Below, piece by piece: positions 41,120 to 50,110 of a stretch of 64,000 bases of DNA (positions within the stretch are counted from its first letter, which is position 1; every line of letters starts with the position of its first letter). Location of the stretch: assembly GCA_964645045.1 (NCBI GenBank), contig CAZXYZ010000032.1:1-64000 (forward strand), given 5' to 3'. Under the pieces are notes generated by a model. It was not told where the DNA came from. It did no database searches and was given only the letters and a program-made list of their open reading frames with translations. This DNA comes from Anammoximicrobium sp964645045 (lineage in GTDB: Bacteria > Planctomycetota > Planctomycetia > Pirellulales > Pirellulaceae). The position numbers and the translations under genes were made by a program.

Positions 41120-43105
41120 ATGAACATCTTCCGAATTCTGTTGAACGCTGTCGTATTGGCACTGGCCCTGCAGCCAGTTCCGGCCGCGCGGGCCGAAGGT
41201 CCCACGAAAGATCTCTTGGAACTGAACCGTGATCTCGTACAGCGGCTGACGCCGCAATTCGGCTCAGGCGACCAAGTGAGCGCCGCGCCCAGCCGGGACG
41301 CGGCCGCCCCGGGCCTGGTCGTCACCATCCAACCCGGTGAGGCAGGCTACCCCGGCAGAAATCTCCGACCCGCGGGGGCCCAGGCCTGGGACCTGTCGGC
41401 CTTCGGCCACGTCGAGGCTCGCGTCGTGAACACGGGTCCCAAGGCGGCCCTGTTTGCGCTGCGAGTAGACAACGCAGGCGACTGGCACAACAATCCCTGG
41501 AACACCGAGCAGGCTTACCTCAAGCCGGGTGAGCGGGCCACCATCACGGTGATCTTCGGGCATCAGTACGGCCACAAGCCCGGCTATGCGCTGAATCCGA
41601 AGGAAGTGGTGAATCTCCTCCTGTTCACGGGCAAGGTGGATGCCGCCACGTCCTTCCGCGTGGAATCGCTGGTGGCCGGCGGCCCGGCCGGAGAGACGCC
41701 GCCGGTGGATCCCGCCTCCGTCCGCATCAAGCCCAAGGATGGCGTCCTGCTCGGCGCGGGCGTGAAGATCGACGCTCAGGCCCAAATCGAGGCAAAGGGC
41801 GCTCAGGTATCGCTGGTTACCGGGGCCAGTGGTGCGCAGACGCTCGCGGTCGTGTTTCCGGCGGCCAAGGGCGAGCAGTCGGTGGCCTTGACGTCCGCCG
41901 CGGGCCGCTGGGACCTGCGGGATGCGACCGAGGTCCGCGTCAAAGTGAGGAACGTAGGCTCGGCGCCGGTTACGCCCGGCGTCCAGGTGACCAGCAACGC
42001 CGGCTCGACGGACCTCGCCACCGCCGCCGCTCCACTGGTCGCAGGGGAACAGCAGGAGATCGTCGCGTCCTTTATTCCCGCTGTGCCGGGCAAGGGTGTT
42101 CCCGTGACCCGTGCGGGGTTCTTTGGGAATCAGCCGGGCACCGGGACCACGTTTGTCAGCGATGCCGTCGTCGCCGTCAAGATCACGGCCAAACACGAGG
42201 GCGAGGCGAAACTGCTGGTCGAATCGGTGACGGCTGCTGCGCCGCCGGCAGTGCTGCCCGACTGGCTGGGCCGGCGGCCGCCCGTGGACGGCGAATGGAT
42301 CCAGACGTTCGACGAGGACTTCGACGATCCGATGATCGACCAGGCCAAATGGAACATTTACGGTCCCAACTACTGGGACCGGGCCAGTCACTGGACCAAG
42401 GACAACTTGATTCTCGACCAGGGTGTGGCCAGGTTCCACTTCGAGAAGAAACGCGGGTTCCACAACGACAATCCGGACCCGAAGGTCAAACCGCAAAACC
42501 TCACCGGGCAGAGCGAGTCCGACTACGCCTGCGGCTACCTCGACACCTATGGCAAATGGGTTCAGCGTTACGGTTACTTTGAAGCGCGCGTGAAACTGCC
42601 GCGCGTGCCGGGACTCTGGCCGACGTTCTGGATGATGCCCGACCGCGGCGAGGCCGCCGGTCCGCAGGGAAAGCGGGCCGACACGGGAAACGGCGCGATG
42701 GAACTGGACATCATGGAACACCTGACCCGCTGGGGTCCCTTCCGCTACAACGTTGCCCTGCACTTCGACGGCTATGGACAGGAGCACAAGTCGGTCGGAT
42801 CATCGGTCAATTATGTGCAGACCGACAAGGACGGCTTCATCACCCCCGGCCTCCTCTGGACGCCGGGTTCCGCGGTCTTTTACTGCAACGGCCGGGAACT
42901 TTGGCGGTGGGAGGGTCCGCGAGTTTCCAACGTGCCCGCTAATTTCATCATCGAGATCACCACAGGCGGCTGGGACAACAACGCCGTGGACGACAAGCAA
43001 TTGCCGGCCGATTACCTGGTCGATTACGTGCGGGCCTGGCAGCGCAAGGACTTGGCCTCCAGCACGGACGGTTTGCAGCCGGCTTCAAAGCCCGCCGCCA
43101 GGTGA
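41120..43105 (+). CDS. Secreted GH16 beta-glucanase-like glycoside hydrolase
   Basis: A 661-residue secreted enzyme. A signal peptide (MNIFRILLNAVVLALALQPV, cleavage near ARA) is followed by two beta-sandwich modules (about 50-200 and 215-380) that look like carbohydrate-binding or agarase-type accessory domains. The GH16 catalytic domain is at about 395-645, with the signature ELDIME: nucleophile Glu528, Asp530 and acid/base Glu533. Substrates of GH16 include laminarin, agar, porphyran and carrageenan; YWDRASHWTKDN and WPTFWMMPD resemble agarase/porphyranase members. It converges on the antiporter gene 23 bases away. Confidence 0.9.
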   Translation: MNIFRILLNAVVLALALQPVPAARAEGPTKDLLELNRDLVQRLTPQFGSGDQVSAAPSRDAAAPGLVVTIQPGEAGYPGRNLRPAGAQAWDLSAFGHVEARVVNTGPKAALFALRVDNAGDWHNNPWNTEQAYLKPGERATITVIFGHQYGHKPGYALNPKEVVNLLLFTGKVDAATSFRVESLVAGGPAGETPPVDPASVRIKPKDGVLLGAGVKIDAQAQIEAKGAQVSLVTGASGAQTLAVVFPAAKGEQSVALTSAAGRWDLRDATEVRVKVRNVGSAPVTPGVQVTSNAGSTDLATAAAPLVAGEQQEIVASFIPAVPGKGVPVTRAGFFGNQPGTGTTFVSDAVVAVKITAKHEGEAKLLVESVTAAAPPAVLPDWLGRRPPVDGEWIQTFDEDFDDPMIDQAKWNIYGPNYWDRASHWTKDNLILDQGVARFHFEKKRGFHNDNPDPKVKPQNLTGQSESDYACGYLDTYGKWVQRYGYFEARVKLPRVPGLWPTFWMMPDRGEAAGPQGKRADTGNGAMELDIMEHLTRWGPFRYNVALHFDGYGQEHKSVGSSVNYVQTDKDGFITPGLLWTPGSAVFYCNGRELWRWEGPRVSNVPANFIIEITTGGWDNNAVDDKQLPADYLVDYVRAWQRKDLASSTDGLQPASKPAAR

Positions 43106-43128
43106 CCGCTCGCTGGGCCGCTACTGAG

Positions 43129-44745
43129 TCACAAGAACAGGAATGTCGTCAGCACGAACAGCGGAATCAGGATGGCGATGCTGTAGCCCATGTAGCCGAA
43201 GAAGCTGGGCATTCTCACGCCCGATCCTTCGGCGATAGTTTTGACCATGAAATTGGGCCCATTGCCGATGTAGGTGTTCGCCCCCATGAAGACGGCACCC
43301 AAGCTCACGGCGATCAGATAGGGCAAGTACACGCCGGTCGCGGCCACGGTGGGTGTCAGGCCGGCGCCGGAAGTCACCGACTTGGCTGTCTCGAAGAACA
43401 CCACGTACGTGGGGGCATTATCGAGGAACGACGACAAAATGCCCGTGGCCCAGAAATAGTGCCAAGACTGCGTCAACCCGAGACTCGGCCCGCTGGTTTG
43501 CAGGATTTGCAGCGGCGGCTGCATGCAGATGAAGATTCCAAAGAACAACGCCGCAACTTCGATGATCGCTCCGAACGTAAAATGGTTGGCCACCCGCACC
43601 TCGCGGCTTCCCACGGCCAGGGAGACAGCGATCAGGCCCAGCTGCACCATTTCCCGCAGGTATACCCACGGATGCCACGTTGTGCCTGGGAACGGCTTGC
43701 TGGGATCCAGCAGTCCGACCGTGGCGATCACACCCAGCAGCAGGAGAGCATTCGGCCACAGTCCGATCATCCGCAACGGACGGACTTCGGTCTCGTCGCG
43801 CGCGAGGTCGCGGGCGGATTCACGCGGATAGCACACGAAGTGGTCCCAGACGAAATAGATGACCAGCAGGCTGATGTTCACGAACAACCACTCGTTCCAC
43901 AGGCCAAAAGTCCAGAGGAAAGGCACGCCGAGCAGGTAGCCCAGGAACAGCGGCGGGTCGCCGGTGGGCAACAAGCAGCCGCCGCAGTTGCAGACGATGA
44001 AAATGAAGAAAACCACCGTGTGCCGGACGTGCTTGCGCTCGCGGTTGGTCTCCAACAAAGGCCGGATCAGCAGCATGGCCGCTCCGGTGGTGCCGACCAG
44101 ACTTGCCAACACCGCACCGATGGCCATAAACGTGGTATTGGTCACGGGATGAGCCCGCAAGTCGCCTTCCAGGCGAATCCCGCCGCTGATGCTGTAGAGG
44201 CTGAACAGCAACACGATGAACGGAATGAACTCGGACAGCATCGCGTTGGCAAAGACAGCCCAGGTCGCGGCCATGTTAGGGCCGCCGGAATCGCTCGCTA
44301 CGACATGATGGGCCGGAAAATGGCCGGTGACGCTGTGCTCGTGGAACAGCAGATAGTACAGCAAGGTCAGGATCGCCAGACCGCCGGCGACGTAGAACTT
44401 GTTCAGGTTGTGTTCCCACCAATGCGCGACGCCGGGAATCAGCGGGCAGATGGCAATCGCCCCCAGCAGCAGCACGAACGGCACGATCGTGCCCAGCGGT
44501 GGAGGCTGAAGCGGCTCGTGGCCGGCGCTATGTTCCGCCTCGGCGCCGTGTTTCAGTTCGGCACCGTGTTCCGCTTCAGCGTCCGCATGGCCGTGACCGG
44601 CGCTGGCCGCGACCACGGCGGCGGTGCCCTGCTGCGGCAACCCCAGAACGAGAGCCGCGAGGTAGATGACAATCAGGATGCCAACGGCGGCGAGGACCAG
44701 CGTGTAAGACGGTGCGGCGGGCTTGTTTTCGTGGACGTGTTCCAT
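43129..44745 (-). CDS. Sodium:proton antiporter-like transporter (CitMHS_2/NhaD type)
   Basis: A 538-residue membrane protein of the ion transporter superfamily with about 12-13 helices. A helix at about 14-36 comes first, then a histidine-rich cytoplasmic or periplasmic loop (GHGHADAEAEHGAELKHGAE), then the transporter core with FANAMLSEFIPFIVLLFSLY, GTTGAAMLLIRPLL, NCGGCLLPTGDPPLFLGYLL and SSFLDNAPTYVVFFETAK, which are the paired re-entrant motifs of the family. It would move sodium, protons or organic anions. The histidine-rich loop suggests metal or pH sensing, by inference. Nothing else in the operon is seen; 257 bases upstream are gene-free. Confidence 0.85.
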   Translation of the reverse strand: MEHVHENKPAAPSYTLVLAAVGILIVIYLAALVLGLPQQGTAAVVAASAGHGHADAEAEHGAELKHGAEAEHSAGHEPLQPPPLGTIVPFVLLLGAIAICPLIPGVAHWWEHNLNKFYVAGGLAILTLLYYLLFHEHSVTGHFPAHHVVASDSGGPNMAATWAVFANAMLSEFIPFIVLLFSLYSISGGIRLEGDLRAHPVTNTTFMAIGAVLASLVGTTGAAMLLIRPLLETNRERKHVRHTVVFFIFIVCNCGGCLLPTGDPPLFLGYLLGVPFLWTFGLWNEWLFVNISLLVIYFVWDHFVCYPRESARDLARDETEVRPLRMIGLWPNALLLLGVIATVGLLDPSKPFPGTTWHPWVYLREMVQLGLIAVSLAVGSREVRVANHFTFGAIIEVAALFFGIFICMQPPLQILQTSGPSLGLTQSWHYFWATGILSSFLDNAPTYVVFFETAKSVTSGAGLTPTVAATGVYLPYLIAVSLGAVFMGANTYIGNGPNFMVKTIAEGSGVRMPSFFGYMGYSIAILIPLFVLTTFLFL

Positions 44746-45002
44746 ACGAGGGGCCTTCCAGGCTAGCCATAATCGTTAGTCGCGATGTCGCGGTTTCCAT
44801 ATGCAGAGGTAACAATTTAACGCCCTGCCACCGCTTTGGCTATTCCCCTTATGAATTGGTGCGATCCTGGAGATTGCCACGGCCACCAAGAAAGGGTAGA
44901 CGGAAACAGGCAGTCTGGAATCATCAAATCGATTGGAACGTCCCGTGGGACGCGGCTAATGGCGGAGCCAGTGGCGTCCAACGAATCAAGGTTTGACCAG
45001 GT

Positions 45003-46307
45003 TTAGACCTCCGGCAGCGGTTCGGTCGCGTCGCCGAAATTGTCCAGGTTGACGCCCATCTTGTCCATCATCGACAGGTACAGGCGGCACATCTGGCGGT
45101 GGGGATTCTCGCGGTAATCGAGGATGCGGCCGGTTTGGATCTTGCCGCCGCCGCGGCCCAGCATCATCACGGGCAACTGCGTGGCGTCGTGGCTGCCGGT
45201 CATCATGCTCGAACAGAACAACAGCATCGAGTTGTCCAGCGCGGTGCGGTCGCCTTCCTGGATGGCGTCCAGTTTGCGGGCGATGTAGGCAAGTTGTTCG
45301 ACGAAGAACTGGTTGACCTTCAGCCAGTCGGCCGTGTCGGAGTGCGACAACAGGTGGTGGATCATGTAATCGACGCCCAGGTGCGGGAAGCGGAGCGACG
45401 AATGGTCGTTGTTCAGCTTGAGCGTCGCGATCCGCGTGGTGTCGGTCTGGAAGCCGAGCACGAGGATGTCGCACATCAGCCGCATGTGATCGGCGATGTT
45501 CTGCGGGATGCCTTCCGGCGGGCGCGGAATGTCCGGTTTGTCCAGGGTCGGCCGCCAGCCCTGCAACTCGCCCTGCTGGCCCGCCTGCGCGATGCGCTGT
45601 TCGACGTCGCGTACGGAGTCAAGGTATTCGTCCAGCTTGCGCTGGTCGGTCGCACTGATCTGCCGGCGCAGATCCTGGGCGTCGGCCAGCACGGCGTCGA
45701 GCACGCTCTGGTCGCCGCGTTGCACTTCATCTTTGAACAGCCGGTCAAAGGCCAGTGCCGGGTACAGTTCCAGCGGCGTTGGCGTCGTGGGTGAAGTCCA
45801 CGAAATGTGCGAGCTGTAGAGCATCGAATAGTTCTTGTGGACCGACGGATTCGACTTCTCGCAGCCCAGCACCAGGCTCGGCACCTTCGTGCTGCGGCCG
45901 TAGCTCTGCGCGAGCCACTGGTCGATGCTCGTGCCGGAGCGGATCTCGCCGCCGGAGGCCAGCGGCGCGCCGGACAACAGGTTGCCCGTCTGCGAGCTGT
46001 GAATGTTCCCCTTCAGCGCCTCGGCGTTGAACAGTCCGCGGATGAACAGCAGCTTGTCGCGGAAGTCGTGCAGCGGCGCGAGGACCTGGCCCAGTTCCAG
46101 GCCCTGGCCTTCGCCTTTGGCCCACCATTCCTTACTGTGAAAGCCGTTGCCCGCGAACAGCACGGCCAGCCGGACGGGAGCGGCACTGGCCTGCGGATTG
46201 CCACGCGGCTCGTCACCCCAGACGCGCAGCGATTCGAGCCAGGGCAACGCCATGGTAACGCCCAGCCCCCGCAGCATGGTGCGGCGAGAGAATCTGTAAG
46301 AGGTCAT
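45003..46307 (-). CDS. DUF1552 protein, Tat-exported
   Basis: A 434-residue protein with a twin-arginine signal (SRRTMLRGLGVTMALPWLES). The DUF1552 domain fills the rest: VRLAVLFAGNGFHSKEWW, RGLFNAEALKGNIHSSQTGN, PSLVLGCEKSNPSVHKNYS, KLDEYLDSVRDVEQRIAQ and HHLLSHSDTADWLKVNQFF. DUF1552 proteins are planctomycete-rich, exported, and almost always encoded after a DUF1592-type cytochrome c protein, as here. Their reaction is unknown. The start at 46307 has GGAG eight bases upstream. A perfect hairpin (46361-46420) lies between it and the partner gene. Confidence 0.9.
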   Translation of the reverse strand: MTSYRFSRRTMLRGLGVTMALPWLESLRVWGDEPRGNPQASAAPVRLAVLFAGNGFHSKEWWAKGEGQGLELGQVLAPLHDFRDKLLFIRGLFNAEALKGNIHSSQTGNLLSGAPLASGGEIRSGTSIDQWLAQSYGRSTKVPSLVLGCEKSNPSVHKNYSMLYSSHISWTSPTTPTPLELYPALAFDRLFKDEVQRGDQSVLDAVLADAQDLRRQISATDQRKLDEYLDSVRDVEQRIAQAGQQGELQGWRPTLDKPDIPRPPEGIPQNIADHMRLMCDILVLGFQTDTTRIATLKLNNDHSSLRFPHLGVDYMIHHLLSHSDTADWLKVNQFFVEQLAYIARKLDAIQEGDRTALDNSMLLFCSSMMTGSHDATQLPVMMLGRGGGKIQTGRILDYRENPHRQMCRLYLSMMDKMGVNLDNFGDATEPLPEV

Positions 46308-46360
46308 GGTTGGCTCCAGGGTTAGGGTATTGGATTGTAGCCCGCGCGGACCGAGCGGCC

Positions 46361-46420
46361 ACGTTGGAGTTCACGCTTTAGCGTGTCTTCGAAGTCACGC
46401 TAAAGCGTGAACTCCAACGT
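46361..46420. repeat. Intergenic hairpin repeat, family A copy 2 (perfect)
   Basis: The arms 46361-46385 and 46396-46420 are a perfect 25-pair inverted repeat. The 10-base centre contains the palindrome CTTCGAAG, so almost the whole 60 bases fold back. Each arm holds CACGCTTTAGCGTG. It lies between two genes of one presumed operon. Confidence 0.95.
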
Positions 46421-46445
46421 GATTTCGGCCTCAGCCGCCGTCGAT

Positions 46446-49400
46446 TCAATCGTCATTCGCCGCCTCCCGTCCGCGAATCTCGCGGAACTGGCGGCTGAGC
46501 ACGATCGCCTCGACGGCCGAGGCGATCTGGTAGTCGTGGGCCTTCAGTTCGGTCTGCATTTCGGCCAGCAGCGGTTCGTCGGACAGTTGCACGGCGCGCC
46601 CCAGGGCGTAGCCCAGCAGCTTGCGGCAGAACTGGCGCAGGAACGTCTCGCGTCGCACCGTGAGCAGGTAGTTCCGCAGACCGTCGAGGCCCTCAAATTG
46701 TGCTCCATCCATGGCCGTGACGCGTGTGTCGATCGACCGGTCGCCCAAGTCCTTCTCGCGCCGGCGGCCGATCGCGTCGAAGCCTTCCAGCGAGAATCCG
46801 AACGGGTCGATGCGTCGATGACAGACGGCGCACTTCGGGTCACTGGCGTGCTTTTCAACCAGCTGGCGGACGGTCAAGCCTGCGGTGGCCGTTTCGTCCT
46901 CGGGCAGTTGCGGCACGCCCTTGGGCGGGCGCGGCAAGCGTTCGCCAAGCAGCACTTCACTGATCCAATTGCCCCGCAGGATCGGACTGGTGCGCGACGC
47001 TCCGGACTGCTTCGCCAGTGTCGTCGCTTGGCCGAGAATCCCGCCCCGCGAGTACCGCTTCACGCCGTCCACTCGCCGCCACTCGGTTCCAACGACGCCG
47101 GGGATGCCGTAGTGCTTCGCGAACTCTTCGTTCAGAAACGTGTGATCGGCATCGAGGATGTCCAACACGCTGCCGTCGTTCTGGAACAGGTCGGTGAAGA
47201 ATTGAATCGACTCCTCGTACATCGCGCCGCGGAGGCCGACGAAGGTGGGGAAATGCCGCTCGCTCTTTTCATCCAGTTGATCGAAGTCGTAGATCTGCAG
47301 CCACTGGCAGGCGAACTCGGTCGCCAGCCGCCGCGTCTTGGGGTCGCCGAGCATCCGCCGGGTTTGCGTCACCAGCGTGCCGGGGTCGCGGAGCCGGCCG
47401 GCGGCCGCGACTTGCCGCAACGGTTCGTCGGGCGCGGACGACCAAAGGAAGTGGCTGAGCCGGCTCGCCAGTTCAAAATCGGACACCGGGCCTTGGCCAG
47501 CGCCCGGAGCGGGCTTCTCGATCCGGTACAGAAACGCGGGCGCGACCAGCACGCGCGCCAACGTCAGCCGGAACGCATCTTCGTGCGGGAACTCTTCCTT
47601 GCGCAGAGCGCCGTAGAGGTCTCTCAGCTGGCGAGCTTCCGCGTCGGTCAGCGCGCGCCGATAGGCCCGAGCGGCAAAATCGAGCAGGGCGTCCAGATGC
47701 TGCGGCTCGGTGTCGATCAGCCGCTGCCGAAAGGCGGCGGCGCGGTCGTGGATCGGTTTGCGCAGCGGCTCAAACACCTTCGGATCGGCGTCTTGCGTCG
47801 CATATTCCATCAACTGGGCGTAGGCATCGACCAAGGTCAGAGCATCTTGGCTGACGTAGTGCAATTCGTCCCACAGCCGGTCGAGGTGTGCCCGCTGCGA
47901 TTCGTCGAGCATCAGGCGGGCGAGATGATGGTCCTCGCGATAGAACAACGTTAAGGTCACGACTTCATCCACCGGGACGATCTTGGTGTAGCACAGCGCA
48001 GCGGGAAACAACTGGCGGAACTCCTCAAACGCCGATTCGATCCGCTTCCGCGCCGCGCTGCCCTCCTGGACGAGAATCGGTGTGGCATAAGACGTCTTTC
48101 GATTGTCCGCCGTCCATGGTCCGTTGGCGACCGTCACCTGCACTTGGCTGGGAAGCAGTTCGGAGTCGCGGGCCGGTCGGCCGGCGACGACTTCCAGTTG
48201 CACGGTCCCCTCGGCGCCCGTGACCTTGTCCAGTACGCCGGTGGTGACCAGTTCGGCGCCAGCCACTAGGTCGGCGGGAAGGCGGATCTCGATTACCGAC
48301 GGGGCGCGGACACAGAGGCTGGCGGCATCGATAGCTTTCCCATTCGGATGCTTGCCAAATATCGGGGCGACACTACGAACGTCGCGGAGCAGCAGATCGG
48401 GACGCCCCGGCGCGACGAGCCGTGGCTGTTGCCAGACGACGAAATCCTGCTCGTTGCCGTCCCCCACATCCGACGCCACGAACGACAGCGTGACTTCCTG
48501 GCCGTCGGATGGTGCCGGAATCTTGAAACGCACTTCCTGGCTCGCAAGCAGTGGATTGACGGGCTCCAACCAAGCCTTCGGGCCGCCCACCTTGCCGATG
48601 TGGCCGACGGTGGCGAATCGCCACAATCCCTTTTGCCACGCGGCGACGTCGGCAGCCAACGCAGGGGCATCCTCCGGCTTGGCGGTGCGCCAGCGAGCGC
48701 GGAGACCGTCCAGCAGGAGTGACGGTTCGGACCCGGAGAGACTCGACCAGAGCGTGCCGAGATACTTGGCATTCAACCCGTGCCGGCGTGCCACGGCTTC
48801 GATCGCCTGACCGCCCGTGGCCAGCGACTCGCGCTCGGCGAGCGTCGCCGCGAGGTATTTCTCCAGCGGCAGCCGTCCGCCTTCGTTGGTGTCGAACACG
48901 ATGCCCTGCAGATTCACTTTGTCGCCGCCGCGCGGATCGGTGAACGCGCGGTAGAACTCGCGGATTTGCGCCAGGACGTCGTTGGTCCAGTCGCTCCGCG
49001 TCGTGTGCGGGGAAAATCGAAACCCGTCCGGCAGCAATACCGCGTGACCGGCGACCTCCTTGGCGGCATCCAGATACTTCGTGACGAGCGACGGCGACAT
49101 GACCAGAGCGTTGCCGGTGTTGGTGAAGCCTTCGCCCGCCGCTCCGTCGACGGGGAATTCCCGCGCCGGGTCCAGCGAATCGACGCCGGTCAGATCGCGG
49201 AGCGTGTAGGTGTATCCGGAATTGTTGAGCCGGCGCAGGACCACTCGCCCCGGATCGCCGGCCCGAGCTTTCGCCTCGATCGTGAGAAACTCACGCACCC
49301 ATTGCCGCAGCCGAGCCCGCTCGGCATCGGTCGGCTGACGGGCATCTTTCGGCGGCATCTGGCCGCTGTCCAGCATTTCGCCGACCTTCTGCCAAGTGGC

Positions 49401-49649
49401 GGAGTGCCGGCACACGTCGGACCAAGCTGCAGACGCGGCGAGATCGACCTCCGCCTCCGTCCGGTCCGCAGCGTGACACTCGTGGCAATATCGTTGGATC
49501 AGCGGCCGGATTTCAGGCTGAAAAGCCTGTTCCAAGGTCTTCGCGTCCGGCTCGTCCGCTGCGTTCACCAGCCGTGACGACAACATGACGGTCATCGCCA
49601 ATACGCTGGCTGCCGTTGTGGTCCGCATCTGCAACGCTCCAAATTTCAT
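46446..49649 (-). CDS. Planctomycete cytochrome c protein, DUF1587/1592/1588/1595/1585
   Basis: A 1,067-residue exported protein. A signal peptide (TTTAASVLAMTVMLSSRLVNA) precedes a cytochrome-like region with the haem motif CHECH (about 54-58). Then come DUF1587 (VLRRLNNSGYTYTLRDLTGV), a beta-rich carbohydrate-binding-like domain (about 370-530), DUF1595 (LLDFAARAYRRALTDAEARQ), DUF1592 (FELASRLSHFLWSSAPDEPL), DUF1588 with a second haem-like motif CAVCH (RGGILGQATTLAKQSGASRT, then KCAVCHRRIDPFGFSLE) and DUF1585 at the end. The order is typical. Its enzymatic role is unknown. The start at 49649 has GGGAG upstream. A DUF1552 gene follows. Confidence 0.92.
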   Translation of the reverse strand: MKFGALQMRTTTAASVLAMTVMLSSRLVNAADEPDAKTLEQAFQPEIRPLIQRYCHECHAADRTEAEVDLAASAAWSDVCRHSATWQKVGEMLDSGQMPPKDARQPTDAERARLRQWVREFLTIEAKARAGDPGRVVLRRLNNSGYTYTLRDLTGVDSLDPAREFPVDGAAGEGFTNTGNALVMSPSLVTKYLDAAKEVAGHAVLLPDGFRFSPHTTRSDWTNDVLAQIREFYRAFTDPRGGDKVNLQGIVFDTNEGGRLPLEKYLAATLAERESLATGGQAIEAVARRHGLNAKYLGTLWSSLSGSEPSLLLDGLRARWRTAKPEDAPALAADVAAWQKGLWRFATVGHIGKVGGPKAWLEPVNPLLASQEVRFKIPAPSDGQEVTLSFVASDVGDGNEQDFVVWQQPRLVAPGRPDLLLRDVRSVAPIFGKHPNGKAIDAASLCVRAPSVIEIRLPADLVAGAELVTTGVLDKVTGAEGTVQLEVVAGRPARDSELLPSQVQVTVANGPWTADNRKTSYATPILVQEGSAARKRIESAFEEFRQLFPAALCYTKIVPVDEVVTLTLFYREDHHLARLMLDESQRAHLDRLWDELHYVSQDALTLVDAYAQLMEYATQDADPKVFEPLRKPIHDRAAAFRQRLIDTEPQHLDALLDFAARAYRRALTDAEARQLRDLYGALRKEEFPHEDAFRLTLARVLVAPAFLYRIEKPAPGAGQGPVSDFELASRLSHFLWSSAPDEPLRQVAAAGRLRDPGTLVTQTRRMLGDPKTRRLATEFACQWLQIYDFDQLDEKSERHFPTFVGLRGAMYEESIQFFTDLFQNDGSVLDILDADHTFLNEEFAKHYGIPGVVGTEWRRVDGVKRYSRGGILGQATTLAKQSGASRTSPILRGNWISEVLLGERLPRPPKGVPQLPEDETATAGLTVRQLVEKHASDPKCAVCHRRIDPFGFSLEGFDAIGRRREKDLGDRSIDTRVTAMDGAQFEGLDGLRNYLLTVRRETFLRQFCRKLLGYALGRAVQLSDEPLLAEMQTELKAHDYQIASAVEAIVLSRQFREIRGREAANDD

Positions 49650-49774
49650 CTGTGCGCTCCCAGGCGAATTATCCAGTTGTCGGGATTCACTTTGACGTTC
49701 AGCGAATGCCCTCGGCTTGCCCGAGGGATGCTTACGTTTCTCGCTACGCACGCCACGCACGCACCCCTTCACTT

Positions 49775-49833
49775 CTTCCTACTCCGTTTCGCCCGCGGCG
49801 GCTTCGCCGCCGCGGGCGAAACGGAGTAGGAAG
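49775..49833. repeat. Perfect 28-bp intergenic hairpin
   Basis: The arms 49775-49802 and 49806-49833 are perfectly complementary over 28 pairs with only a 3-base loop (TTC). The arm runs CTACTCCGTTTCGCCCGCGG with GCGGC at the tip. It lies in the 461-base divergent gap between the DUF1592 gene and the copper ATPase gene. No T-tract follows. Confidence 0.95.
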
Positions 49834-49892
49834 GTCACGCGAGGGATCGCTTCGTGTAGCTGGAAACGGGAGCCTCCACGGGGCAAGCCCGT

Positions 49893-49936
49893 GGCATCCC
49901 GCGACATCCCGCGTTGCATCCTGCGTTGCATCCTGC
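49893..49936. repeat. Short degenerate tandem repeat
   Basis: GGCATCCCGC, GACATCCCGC, GTTGCATCCTGC and GTTGCATCCTGC follow one another directly. The last two 12-base units are identical. It is in the same gap as the perfect 28-bp hairpin. The rest of 49834-50110 shows nothing clear. Confidence 0.6.
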
Positions 49937-50110
49937 AGCGGTTCCCCCTACATTCTCATCTTTGAGCCTTGGCCGCAAGAGACGGTCATCTTGGCCGCTG
50001 CGCATCCCAGTGGGCGCCGCAATGACTGGAGCGGACGCCGGCCGTGATCCGCCGGTCGTCCGCAGCTGGATGGGCAAACGATGTACTGACAGGTTAACGC
50101 CACAAGTACC

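Noticed and set aside
43102..44766. 554-residue plus-strand frame opposite the antiporter gene
   Set aside because: Composition rich in R, H, Q and G without structure; shadow of a membrane protein gene.
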